Positions 1-11,436 of a stretch of 64,000 nt of DNA are shown piece by piece; positions within the stretch are counted from its first letter, which is position 1, and each line of letters starts with the position of its first letter. The position numbers and the translations under genes were made by a program. The notes beneath the pieces were generated by a model, which did not search any database, was not told where the DNA came from, and saw nothing but the letters and a program-made list of their open reading frames with translations. This stretch comes from Codonopsis lanceolata (Eukaryota; Streptophyta; Magnoliopsida; Asterales; Campanulaceae). The stretch is taken from NCBI GenBank assembly GCA_013146195.2, contig CM028380.1, positions 80,396,381 through 80,460,380 on the forward strand, given 5' to 3'.

Positions 1-3000
1 TTGTTACTGTTGACGCACATCCAGTATGAGTACTTTCTTCACCAAATGACATATTTGCTTCATTGGGGTTGCTTTCCGTAAAGAATCCAGGTTCCTTAGG
101 TTGAGGCAATGTCGCACCTTCATTGCTCAACATGAAAACTGCCGAGGACATTGTTGGCCTGTCTTTTGGGAACTTCTGAATGCACAGTAGACTGACTTGA
201 ATAATCCTCAGCACTTGAGATTCCACACGCGAATCCTCTAAACATGTATCAACTAGCTCCAAGGCCTTTCCTTCCTTCCACAATAACCATGCCTAAAACA
301 AATTAAAGGTGCAGCTGTTTACAAGAAAAGCAAGGAAGATGCGCAAATACACGAACAAACTATGGAGAGCCAGAAAGACTGAAGCGTTTAATTGGTTGTA
401 GATACTTACATGTCCCAAAAGACTATGATGGTGAGCCGGATGATGATATTTTGTGTTCTTTTTACCACTCACAAGCTCTATCAACAGCACACCAAAACTG
501 AAAACGTCAGACTTCACAGAAAATTTCCCATGAATTGCGTACTCGGGGGACATATAGCCACTGCAAGACACTTTAACTATTAAAAGGATCCAAACATGAT
601 TTTGGTGTATTCGTTAAATACTCTATGGCTCTTACTATGTTCCAATAACGTGCTTTGTCCTTCCTTCGCTTTGATCCCCTCCAAAAATTCTTGCTATTCC
701 GAAATCTGAAATTTTGGGGTTTAGCTCACTGTCCAGTAAAACATTGCTGGCCTTAAGATCTCTATGAATAATTCGTAATCTAGAGTCATGGTGAAGGTAC
801 AGAAGTCCCTTTGCAATACCGATAGCTATGTCAACGCGATGTTTCCATGTAAGTAACATTTTCTTTTCCTTATCTGCATGAAATTACCATCCAAATAAGC
901 TCAATGTCAGGTCTAAATTTCTCCAGAGTACTCTGCATTCCGAAATAAGAATATAACTGGGGAATGCTGTAAATCTGACTGAAAATTAAGCTATCCAAGC
1001 CTCTGTTTGGCAAATACTCATAAGCTAGCATCCTCTCTTCTCCTTCAATGCAACAGCCGATGATCTTAACAAGATTCCGATGTTGGAGTTTGGAAATCAA
1101 AAGAATTTCGTTCTTAAACTCTTGAAGACCCTGCCCGGAGTTCTTTGAGAGCCTCTTCACTGCGATCTCTTGTCCAGTTAATAGCTTACCCTACATTATG
1201 TAAGCAGAGTTTCACTTACTTTTGATATCTTGAATATCAAAGGATATTGATCCAATTGCAAATTTTCTTAGCTGTTTAATATTGATGCTACTTGCGTGCA
1301 TTAAAAAAATTGCATGTACTTAGGTGTGGTTATTAAACTTAAGGAAGAATGATTTCTTTTTTAGCTTAGTGAACTAGTAATTTAATATGTATGGACAAGT
1401 CATGACCATAAACATTTGAGAATATGTATGTTTGTAAAATCCTCACCCTGTAAACCGGTCCAAATCCACCCTCTCCAAGCTTACGGTTGATTGAAAAGTT
1501 GTCGGTAGCTTTAAGTAATGTAGATAAGCTCAACAATGGCAACTCCATGTCTTTGTTCTGGTTTCCTGACAAAGCAATTTAACTTAACTCAAACAATGGA
1601 ACTTCCTTAAATATTAATACAGACCATGATAAAGCGGAACCTGTAATGAATTGATTAATCGTTGCAATAAATAGCTACAATGACAGAAAGATAAGAAATT
1701 GTGGACTGCAGATAAGAGTTGGGATTGTAGCATTGCTGGAGTTAGTAGTTCATCTTCTTACAGAAAGGAGTGGTGATCTAAGAGTATCCGAGGCTCATTA
1801 CCTGTTCTCTTCAGCTTCCATCTCTTGAACAGATGCTGCTGGCATAGGCCTACTCCTATGGTTAGTAGTAGTAGCACGGAGATGATTATGGCTATCACTT
1901 GGATCATGGAGCTGGAGCGCCGATGTTTCTCTGTATCGACACAAAATCTCCATTAAGTCAAGCTGCTAAATTTATTTATTAAAAACGCTTTAAGACGCTG
2001 AACTTAAAATAGCACTTTTGTTATTTGCAGTTGTACTTGCGGGTTGTAGTGCTTCCTTTTGCTCAAACACCGAGTCACTTTGCATGATTTTGATTTATTA
2101 TTTTCTCGTGTTTTATTCTTTGTGCCTGTACTTTTTAATTGGTCCATGTATACTATTTATAGAACTAAATTAGAAAAATTGGAGAGGAAGCTGAACCAAT
2201 TTACTTATTTTTATTTATCACAAAATCTAGTTAAAATTTGTAGAGTTTAACGCTAGTCTTCTCTTAAATTTGTAGGTAAAAGATGCACATACCTATTTCT
2301 GAGGCAGCCATTCTTATGTATATGTCCTGGCCATTCTTTGAAAACTCTCTGATATCAATCAGGTCACCGAACCACAGTAAGCATCCACTCCCGCTTCCTC
2401 TGATATCCAAATTTGAATAAGCTGTACAGGAGCAGTTGTTCTTGCACATCGTCTCACACTCTGCGAGGCTCATGTTCTGGTTGAACCATGATTGTCGTGT
2501 GTCTGGCTGTTTCAAATTGGAATACCTCCGAAACCCTTCTTCACTTGCACAATCCAAAGCTACCCTCCTTCCACACCCGCTATTCCACTCGGCTTTGTTC
2601 CATTGTTCTGGGGATTTCGGTTCAAATCCTTCCAAACACCCACAGGCAGGGGAATTGTCAATGTTACAGCTCCCATAGGGGCCACACAATGCATAACGGG
2701 TACATGGATCCGTTGTTGGAGTTGAATACATGAACCAATCTTGATTACGCTCGTTCCAGTTCAAGCGCATAATGCTACCATCTGGAGTCAACTTTTCCTT
2801 TGAAATAACTGACCTGTTAATTAGGTCCCATTTATAATAGATCTCCTCCTGATTGAAGACAAACTCGAACGTATAGATTGGGTTTGGCTTCAAACTAGCC
2901 ATGCCTGTAAACCTAAGACCATTCCATCCACCGAGCCTACTTTTTATAACTGAACCTTTCCTCTGAAATACCTGTGGATATCCGTTCAAGTCATAGTAAA

Positions 3001-3583
3001 TTGTATACTCGCCTGGGGAAGGATCGTCTACACTCTTCCATGATGACTGGTACCTCTCTATTCCTGTTACCAAGTCCTTACCGAATTTCATACCTGGTAA
3101 CATGGTATCTCCAGGATAATCAAAACTTTGCCAAATGAAATTTTCTGGGCTGGCGCTGGCAGTTTCATCCCTAATGACAAGATTACCGGAATCTAAAAGC
3201 TGTGCCACTGGTCTAGTCGTGGATCTTGATGAGTTTGACGACCAAATTATGCTATTGGAGCTGTTAATAAGTTGTAAAACTCCCCGGTCATTGAGTTTTA
3301 TGATACCAGATGCATCGGTAAGTGGAGCTTCTCTGTTGGCAACCCATACAACTGCGTCGTTGCCAGCTGAAATCTTCTTGTACCATATCCCCAAGTATCG
3401 ATTCTCAGAAAAATTGCTGGGTCTGAAAAGACCAAGTTGGAAGTTTCCACCATCAGCTGAAACAATGGTTTCACCATCTCGGATGGTTTGATTTGGGGAT
3501 ATGGTGTCTAATGCTATAGAAATTGTTAAGATTGAGAGTATAGTAGTTGAGCAAAACAACAACTTTGTAATTAGGCCCTTCAT
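1..3583 (-). CDS. G-type lectin S-receptor-like Ser/Thr kinase, copy 1 (3' end cut by window edge)
   Basis: Seven exons are read on the minus strand: 3583-2293, 1930-1802, 1565-1447, 1190-980, 873-636, 560-410 and 292 to beyond base 1. Lengths of 1291, 129, 119, 211, 238 and 151 bp keep one frame across GT-AG junctions. Exon 1 starts at a true ATG and encodes a signal peptide (about residues 1-24), a B-lectin domain (WVANREAPLTDASG), an S-locus glycoprotein region, an EGF-like segment (CGPYGSC) and a Cys-rich PAN domain (CKNNCSCTAYSNL). Exon 2 encodes one membrane helix. Exons 3-7 encode a kinase with GEGGFGPVY, AVKRL, HRDLK, DFG and GYMSPEYA, so it should be catalytically competent. About 815 aa are expected; the stop lies some six codons past the left edge. 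Relative to copy 2, exon 3 lacks 39 bp in frame, removing 13 juxtamembrane residues. The family acts as plasma-membrane receptor kinases in defence or self-recognition; the ligand here is unknown. Confidence 0.93.
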
Positions 3584-3825
3584 TTTACTCTACTTTCTCC
3601 TCCTTCAAAGTATTTTTTTTCTGACTAACATTAAGAAAATTTCATTGGAACTGTCATTGGAATTGCTAAAAGAGTCTCCCGTCGGTTTCCTTGTAGCCGA
3701 CCTAGTTTGAATATTCAAATTTGCTATGTGCCAACTTGACGAGGGCGTAGAATTTTGAGTAGCCTACCAACCCTTTTTGGGACGAAATTGGTGAGGCCGT
3801 GACCGCGAGAGGAGACTCGGATTAA
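3584..3825. other. Upstream region of copy 1, shared with copy 2
   Basis: This is the 5' flank of copy 1. It aligns by eye with the flank of copy 2 from 25723 on (for example the segment around 3700-3830 against 25850-25960). No confident TATA box or regulatory site was identified. Confidence 0.5.
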
Positions 3826-4133
3826 GAGTTCGTTTGGTGTAGCGTTTTAAAAATGCAGTTTTTATAAAACTCAACGTTTCTAAAATTCAGTATTTTCAAA
3901 ACGCAGTTTTATTTTTGTAAACACGTTTGGAAAACTATTTCAAAATGCTATTTTTCATAAACAAAGTAGTTATAAACGCATCATATTTTTAAAACGCTCC
4001 AAATTGGAACGTTTTAAAACGCTGCATATTTTTAAAACGTTGCGTTTTAAAACGCTGCATCGAAACACTTTTAAAGAAAAAACGCTGCGTTTTTTGCCAA
4101 CGTTTTGACCAAAACGCTCCACCAAACAAGCAC
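3826..4133. mobile_element. Tourist-like MITE (PIF/Harbinger type) upstream of copy 1
   Basis: This 308-bp element begins GAGTTCGTTTGGTGTAGCG and ends with a sequence whose reverse complement is GTGCTTGTTTGGTGGAGCG. The TTTGGTG core and a TAA duplication on both sides (3823-3825 and 4134-4136) are typical of Tourist MITEs. The interior is built of AAAACGC/GCGTTTT repeats in both orientations. The matching upstream region of copy 2 lacks it, so insertion probably followed the gene duplication. Confidence 0.75.
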
Positions 4134-4179
4134 TAAGTCATACAGTAAACGTTTAGTGTTATAATTACATTAAAGATTA

Positions 4180-4690
4180 TTTATTTTAGATTGAGGGAGC
4201 TGGGAACGGGGATATAATCACTTAAGATTAACAACAACTTTAAACACCCGGCCTCTCGATTGAAAGTAGTTAAGTACAAGGGTGCCTCTAGTAGGGCTTG
4301 AACACTTGTGTCACCTCGTCGTTAATATAAGTGAGTAGTTAAATGAGACATTGTTAACAGAGATAAGCGAGTAGTTAAATGAGGCATTTGGATAAGGCTT
4401 TAACAACAACGATGCCTCTAAAGAGGCTTGAACACCAAGTGTTCACCTCTCCATTAATATAAGTGAGTAGTTAAATGAGACATTGTTAACGGAGATAAGT
4501 GAGTAGTTAAATGAGACATTTGGATAAGGCTTTAACAATAACGATGCATCTAAAGAGGCTTGAACACCCGACCTCTCTACTGTGAGTTGTAAAGTCCAGA
4601 ATGTCTCTAATGAGACTTGAACACCCAACTTCTCCATTAGGAGAAGTGAGCAGTACCAATTGAGCTAGAGCTTGTTGGTTAAGATTAACA
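4180..4690 (-). repeat. tRNA-like tandem repeat (SINE-like), locus 1
   Basis: Three to four related units read on the minus strand. Each carries a tRNA A-box-like piece (TAGCTCAATTGGTA in the best unit, near 4650-4670) and a B-box-like piece (GGTGTTCAAG, near 4560-4620) about 35-45 bp further on. Units of about 130-150 bp repeat with the plus-strand text GAGGCTTGAACACC. A related copy is at 33000-33305. No clean cloverleaf or functional anticodon arm could be drawn, so this is a tRNA-derived repeat and not a tRNA gene. Confidence 0.55.
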
Positions 4691-4781
4691 ACTACTTATA
4701 TAACCATTGTTACAACTAAGTCTTAGTAAAAAACAAAGTTGTCTTTTTTTCTTTTCAAAGCAATATGGCCTTCATCAATCC

Positions 4782-5320
4782 TGTTATAATTATGTCACAA
4801 ATTGTAATAAGATTAGTTTTTGTTATTCTTTTGGATTATGAAGTCTAATATGAATTAGCTTAGGACTAAGTATAGTGAACATGAAATATGGGGGGTGCGT
4901 TCGTTATGTGGATAATTCCGATCGAGTTTGTGAGATACGAATTGGAAACGGACGACACGACACATGGATGAGGGTCTCGAGGTTTTAGTGGTGTTAGAAA
5001 AAAATAGTGTGTGGTTATTTTGAAGTGTGGTACTTTGTGGGATCGTGTCAATCCTTGTAACCCTTAGCCTAGGCAGGATGAGTACATTGAAAACTCTCTA
5101 TTGTAATTCCTCATCGTTTATAGTAAAGATGTTCCTTGTCCTGGAGTGGATTAAACCACGTAAAATCTTTTGTTTCCTTTTGTTTTATTCCGTTCTATTT
5201 TCTATTATCTAGTCATTATTCGTCCAAATACTTGGTGCTATTATTTTCGACCGATTCGCTTTCACATTGAAGATAGAAACTTAGAATTCTTAATCCAAGA
5301 ATTTCCTTGCTTTTATAACA
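4782..5320 (+). repeat. 5' LTR of element C
   Basis: This 539-bp repeat matches 17758-18304 over its length, with TG and CA ends. The bases after it (5323-5338) resemble a decayed initiator-Met primer site: TGGCATATAGCAGAGC against the usual TGGTATCAGAGC. Confidence 0.87.
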
Positions 5321-5388
5321 AACTGGCATATAGCAGAGCTTTGGGCTAGTCGAAATTTTGAGATCAAGAGATTAGAGTTTTTTTGAAG

Positions 5389-5961
5389 ATGGTAGAATTT
5401 GGAAATTCTACACAATTCCAATTGGAGAAATTTAATGGAAATAATAACTTTAGCTTGCAGCAAGTTAAGGTTAGAGATGTGTTGATCCAAGCAGATCAAG
5501 AGATCGATTTGGAAGGAAAGGAAGCAAAACCCGACGATATCAAAGATGAGGTATGGAAGATAATTTATCAAAAGGTGACTTGCACTATCCGACGATGTTG
5601 CGCGGATAATGTTTTTTACAACATTATCTATAAAAAGTCTGCGAATGAATTATGGAAGAAGTTGGAGAGTCTCTACATGGGGAGATCAATGTCAAACCAG
5701 TTGTACCTAAAGAAGGAATTGTTTAATTTCATGATGGACGAATGTATGAATATTCATGATCACTTAAATGCGTTTAACAAGATACTTTACGAGTTAGCGA
5801 ATATTGATGTTAAAATTGAGGGTGAAGATCAAGGTTTAATTTTGTTGAATTCTTTGCCACCATCTTACAAGTATTTAGTTACTACCATTATGTACGGGGA
5901 AGACACGCTTACTTTGTGTGAGGTATATGTTAGAGATATAGCACATGAAAACAATATATAA
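5389..5961 (+). pseudogene. gag: Copia gag N-terminal part (element C), interrupted by element D
   Basis: The open frame from the ATG at 5389 encodes a copia-type Gag capsid domain: LEKFNGNN near the start, an ELWKKLESLY helix, then LLNSLPPSYKYLVTTI and DTLTL, the usual closing motifs. The host frame breaks at 5927, where element D begins; the last dozen codons to 5961 belong to D's LTR. Gag resumes at 16860. It would package element RNA; here it is a relic. Confidence 0.85.
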
Positions 5962-7045
5962 ATCAAGATACAAAATTGATAATCCAAAGGAAAAGTTACT
6001 GCTAAGAGTCAAGTAGACTTGAAGTCTACTGAAAAGGCAAGCTTCCTAGAAGTCTGCTGGTGGACTAAACTTGTGAAGGTCTGCTGGTGAACCTTTACAA
6101 AGTCTGCTGGTGAGCCTTTGCAAAGTCTGCTGGTAAGCCTATGTGAAGTTTGCTGATGCTTAACACAAAGTCTACCTGATGAACAAATACTTTAGTTCTG
6201 AGGCCTGTGTCCCACACAGTTTCCTTAAAACAGCTTTGCCCTTTTCGTATGTGCTTGGAAATTGTACTGGACGTCTGTCTCCCAGGATACAATGGAGACA
6301 TCGGAGAGACCTTTAGCACAAAGGTTTCCAGCTAACTGAATATGTGCCTAACTCTATCACCAAAAAGAAAGCAGGAGGCCAAAGAAATACGCTCAACAAT
6401 TTGAAGAAGAAAAAGGAGATTGCGTAAAATTGTATCTTTCAATTGTGGATGTAATCTCCTTATATAGGAGAAAATCGAGACTGATTAAAGACCACACTGA
6501 TGATAAAATAAATTCATCATCAATAGTTAAATAATATCTCTCATTAAAGCTGGTAATAACAGCCTATAAAGTCTGTTATAAATGTTGGAGTTACAAAAAC
6601 AAAAGAATAATTAACAAAACATGGGTTGGTCCGAACAGGAAAATTTGGTCTGACATTCGTGTCCGCAGGACGCGCTCGCTCATGAGTACGGTACCCCGAA
6701 AGCTAAATTGGATCATGATTTGCACCCCCTCTGCGCAGGCGTTCGCGAGAGAGAGCCTCTATTCTATACGAGCTTACCCTCACCACAAAAGGCACTTGTA
6801 TATAAACCACTCAAGTTTTTATTAATCTTCCAATGTGGGATAAACTCACTTCCAACAACCACACTTTAATCAATCATAACTTATTCATCCAAATACCAAA
6901 TTGGACAGATAAATATATGATTTCAATGTTCTCATGGATTAGAACATGATTCCACAATTACCCTTGTTATTACACAAACAACATGTGAAGAAATTCGTGC
7001 CACAAGATTGCACAATTTCATTATTTAAACACAATTTTTCCAACA
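5928..7045 (-). repeat. 3' LTR of element D, with internal tandem repeat
   Basis: This 1118-bp LTR pairs with 15777-16854. Bases about 6000-6170 hold five to seven short units around AGTCTGCTGGTGA. A TATATAAGG box on the minus strand near 6460-6470 would place this tandem part downstream of transcription start, in the leader. It has about 80 bp (near 6185-6265) that the other LTR lacks. Confidence 0.87.
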
Positions 7046-7062
7046 ATCCCCCACAAGAAGGA
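7046..7062 (-). other. Polypurine tract of element D
   Basis: On the minus strand the bases before the 3' LTR read CTTCTTGTGGGGGAT, a plus-strand-priming purine tract. It fixes the element's orientation. Confidence 0.7.
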
Positions 7063-7547
7063 AATTGACGAATTTGGTGATAAAGTCCAGTAGCCGAAAA
7101 CTGTATAGGATAGGTAGGTGTTACCCTTTAAACCTTCCCCCGAAAAAGCACATTTACTTTACTAGTTGATCAGTTGACATGATGTCTTTGAACTGTTCTG
7201 CCGTTAGTGTAAACGATCATATACTTTACACATGAATCTTCCTAACACAATTTAGTTCCCATAGCTATGTTCATTCATGGCCTTGAACATACGCCTATTT
7301 CTGTGAGAGGGTCTAAGAATTGAGCCTCATCACACAATTCTCCTCGAAGCGGCCCCACTTCTCTCAGATAGGTGATTCTTACTTAGGAATCATTAAAAGT
7401 CATATGTTTATCCTCTTTTACACTAGCATTGCTGTTATAAGGGATGACCCCCATAGTGAAGCTAAGAGTCTTTTTTACAATTAGGTTGTCCATTTGAACC
7501 AAGATCTTGGGATCTCCATCCAACAAGGTTGGGTTTCCATTGTATCA

Positions 7548-8190
7548 ATTCATATCTAAAGACTTAAGTCCAATTTCTTTGGAATACTTATCAACTAACT
7601 CTCTATTTAACCCTTTGGTTAATGGATCCGCTAAATTATCTTTTGACTTCACATAATCAATAGAGATAGTTCCAGTTGAGAGTAGTTGTCTAATGGTATT
7701 ATGTCTACGACATATATGTCTAGACTTACCATTGTACAAATTACTCTGTGCCCTGCCAATTGTCGATTGACTGTCGCAATTTATGTAGATTGTAGGCACA
7801 TGTTTTGTCCATCTGGGAATATCTTCTAAGAATTGATGTAGCCATTCAGCCTCTTCACCATTTTTGTCTAGAGCTATAAACTCAGACTCCATCGTGGATC
7901 TAGCTAAAAGCCTGTTTAGAAGATTTCCATGATATGGTTGCACCTGCCAGAGTGAATACAAATCCACTAGTAGACCTTGAGTCTTTAATATCTGAGATCC
8001 AATTTGCATCACAGTATCCTTCGATCACTGCTGGATCTCTTGTATAGTGTAGTCCATAATCACGAGTATATCTCAAGTACCTTAGTACTCTGACTATCGC
8101 TTTCCAGTGATCAGTCCCAGGATTACTCATGTATCTACTCAGTTTAATCACTACATAGGCAATGTTTGGCCTTGTACAACTCATTAAGTA
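7548..8190 (-). pseudogene. pol: Copia RT C-terminus and RNase H of element D
   Basis: The minus-strand frames encode CTRPNIAYVVIKLSRYM, the RT/RNase H linker typical of copia, then YCDANW and RSTSGFVF of RNase H. After a frame change near 7920-8010 follow STMESEFIAL, the H(I)R region and DNLADPLTKGL, the usual C-terminal motif of copia RNase H. The upstream half of RT lies beyond element E, at 12637 and up. A frameshift and the insertion make it non-functional. Confidence 0.85.
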
Positions 8191-9480
8191 TGTTGGTCCC
8201 AAATAGGCTCAATCTAGGCTAGAGGGGGGGGGGTGAATAGCCTAGTTGTGCTTTTAAAAATCCTTTAAAAACTTTTCAAAGTGTCTTTTTTTTTTAATGT
8301 AGCTAACTTTACAAAAAAAGTTAGGGCAGTGGAAAATAGAGAAGATAAATTAGTTCAAAAGGTTGTTGTTCTTAAACAAACCCATTAGCAGTCTGTAAAC
8401 TGAATAACAGTAGCAGTTTTAAGATTAGCAGAAATAGTTCAAATGGTACACAAGGATTTAGAAGTGGTTCGTACTATGAATAGTACTACATCCACTACCA
8501 AAGTGGTTAGCTTTGGATTTTGAAAGGTGCACTTGTTTATCCACTAGGTGAGAAGGTTAGATCTCTAATGGATCGTGTACAAAAAATAGTTTTTTCAACC
8601 AAATGTTTAATGATGAGAGAAGCAATCAATAAATAATTGCTTTCTCAATTGCTAAAGTAAAGAACAGTTAATAATAATTAAACTAGAAGAAGCGGAAAGT
8701 GAGTAAAGACTAGCAGATCTACAGCTTCAAGAAGTTTGGTGAAGTGTTAGTTCTTGTCCTTTGGATCTTTTGAATGCTTGATTATTGAAGTTGAAGCTTG
8801 AATATTGAATGTGCAAGAAATGTGTATTTTTTATCTTCAAGACATTAATATATATCAGGGGAGATCTTCAAGACCGTTGGACTAAGAGTGGAAAGATTGA
8901 ATCCAACATTATAATGCATTTAATATATTTCAGCGCTTTGTAGAATGTGTGCAGCAATAGGCATAAGAGATGCAGTGATACAGAGGCAGACATTCCCAAA
9001 CATAATAAGTTTTCAACTTGCAGGCGTTACAGCTTGAAAGTCTTCTTAGCCAAAAGAGGTAATGTCTTCAGTCTTCATTTTTCAGGTGACAGGCTGGACA
9101 ATTGTCTGTGCCATTTGTCTAAAGTTGGATAAGGACATAGTTGACTTCTTTTGGGAGGGAAAACTGATGAGAATATTTTGAATATTATTTGACTAGACAT
9201 TAAAAATATCTAGAACAAATAATATGTGACCTAATTCCACGTGTTTGGCTGAACTTTGATTTTGAGCTGGGCAGACTTCAAAGTATGCTAGTGAGACGTG
9301 CTTTCAAGGCTGCTGTTGAAGCCTGTTGGTCCGCGCCTTGAAGAGACTAACACTAAACTATTCTATTACACCTTTGATTCTAAGACAATTGTCACACTAA
9401 CCGGTACACAGACCTTTTAACCACTGTGCAATAGAATCAGAAGATGACTCAACCAAATCTAGAACCTGTGAGGGTCAACA
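8191..9480 (-). repeat. 3' LTR of element E
   Basis: This 1290-bp LTR includes a run of ten G at about 8225-8234 flanked by AGGCTA and TAGCCT, a small inverted repeat. On the minus strand a TATATATTAAT box lies near 8840-8855. It pairs with 11436-12631. Confidence 0.83.
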
Positions 9481-10048
9481 ATCTCCTCCTATTTTGTTGA
9501 TGTCATCATCTCAACTACTTAGGAGACTTTGAATCATGCGCTGAGATAATAACATGTCTTAAAGAAAGTTTATTTAAGTAAAGCAAACATGCCTCTAAGA
9601 ACAGAAGTCTTAATTAGTAGAGAAATAGCTATACTAAGTACTTACAAGATAAAACAAGAAGAGCAAGCACAAAGTTAAACAGAGTTTAAATCTTAACAAA
9701 GATCAGGATATAAGCAGTTTAAAGATTTAAACACGAAGTTTAAATGGATAGAATTCGAAAATAAAGCATGTAAAACACATCATAATTCAAAATATATATT
9801 ACTCTTGTAAGTTAAACAAGCTGTTTAGCAGTAGAGTTTTGCAAGAGAAGAGTTTGAACCATAAAAAGTTAGAGCAGAAGATTTATACCAGCTCAGAATA
9901 GATTGGGTTGAGTTCGGCGGCGTTCTAAGTAGTCACCAACCCAAATTCTGATGTGATCATTGAAGCGCTCTCTAAGTTTGTTATGTTCTTCCATAAGTGC
10001 TTGGTTCAAGTGATGAGTAGCTCGCACCTCCTTGATGGCAGCAACCCT

Positions 10049-11436
10049 TCACTGGTCAGTATTAGCAGCTCTCTGGTTTGCGCGCTCAACGTGACGAACA
10101 GTAGAGAAGTCGATGTCGACATGTTCAGTAATGACAACGCGGGCCAGAGAAGTCCTGAGTTCATCAAAGAGCTGTCGAATGCTAATCTGTTGGGAGTGGA
10201 ACATACTGATCAACGACTCCTGATGGTCTTGAACGAGGAAATGGTGGGAGGTGAAGGCTTGAGCAGTGTCATTGACAAGCTGCTCAACGATCTTCCTATG
10301 ATCAAAGACGGTGGCGTGGGTGGCATTTAAGCTGTAGTTCATCACCTCAATCTGCGGGGCGATAGATGAGACCTTTCCGTTGAGTCGGTGGACTGGGATG
10401 AAGTTGGTAGCAGTATGTGAAGGAGAAGTGGAGTTGAAAGAGAGAGGTTCAGAAGTGTGTGGAGAGTTGGGGACATCAGGGTTAGACTGCGGAGGAGGAG
10501 GAGAAGGTTTGGGGTCGAGTTCCATGTCAGTGTATGAGTCACTGACAAAGGGAGACAGAGGTAGATAAGAAGTTTCAAGGAAGGAAGATGGAAAAGGGGA
10601 CTCGGGAAAAAGAATGAAATTAGGAGGAGAAGAGTGAAGGAGGTCTGAAATGGAGTTAAGTTCAAAGAGGAACTTATATGTGGCAGAAGAGATGGAAGGG
10701 AAAAGAATTTGGTAAAGGTCGGCAGAGATTGAGATAGGTGCAAGGTATTGGGTGATAAGAGAACAGAGTTCGGGAAGGAAGGAAGTTTGATATAGAAGAG
10801 AAGAGATGTGAGGGTCAAGAGAAGAGAAGGCTTCAGACATGTAGAAAGATGAAAAGGAAGTAGAGGTAGAAGGAGTAGAGGAAGGAGTGATGGCTAGTGA
10901 AGAGTAAGGGAGAATAGATGAAATGGGTGCTGTAGAAGAAGGTGGAAAAGGGATAGTGTCCAGAGAAGATAGAGGAGGAGAGAGGGGACGAACAGGCACA
11001 GACTTCTTGCGAAGTCTACGCTTCTTCTTTTTAGGAGGTGGAGAAAAAGGCTCCTCCTCAACAACATCAAGGGTTGTTGAGGGAGTGGGTAAGGAAGGTG
11101 CAGATGGCTCCTCCACAACAGCAACAGGGTCTATTAGAGATGAAAGAGGTGGAGAGGTCGAAGAGATAGGAGATGTGGAAGGAGCGTCAAAGGGGATGAA
11201 AGGTTCGGAGGGATAAGAACATTTGGACTTACGTTTTTGTGGGACGAGGAGGAGCATGTTCCGGTTCAGCTTGAGGCTCGTCCGGCACAAGAGTTGAGGT
11301 AGGGGCAGTAGAAGCTAAACGCTTCTTTCTTTTTGGGGTGGCAGTAGTATCAACAGCAGCTTCGGCTACAGTAGCTTCAGCAGGAGCAGCAGTGCTCGAA
11401 GAAGACTGCTTCTTCTTCTTCTTTGCAGTTGGCTCC
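10049..11436 (-). pseudogene. Pro/Ser-rich ORF of element E, in env-like position
   Basis: A minus-strand frame of about 410 codons (11290 to 10049) is open, and an in-phase Lys/Ala-rich start (EPTAKKKKKQSSSS) precedes it to 11436 in another frame; the shift lies near 11225-11240. The product is rich in Pro, Ser and Thr, has a basic patch (PPKKKKRRLRKK) and a C-terminal helical stretch with coiled-coil character. Its place between pol and the 3' LTR is that of the extra env-like ORF of SIRE/Maximus-type copia elements. I see no clear signal peptide or membrane span. Function unknown; the assignment rests on position and composition. Confidence 0.5.

Noticed and set aside
3135..3491. Open plus-strand frame opposite exon 1 of copy 1, repeated at 25274-25630
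   Set aside because: It is the shadow of the strongly conserved B-lectin coding strand; no independent signals.
4640..4680. A tRNA gene on the minus strand
   Set aside because: A- and B-box-like words are present, but no complete acceptor stem or cloverleaf could be drawn and the units repeat in tandem.
10342..10818. Second minus-strand frame and several plus-strand frames in element E
   Set aside because: They overlap the longer Pro/Ser-rich frame and reflect its biased composition.
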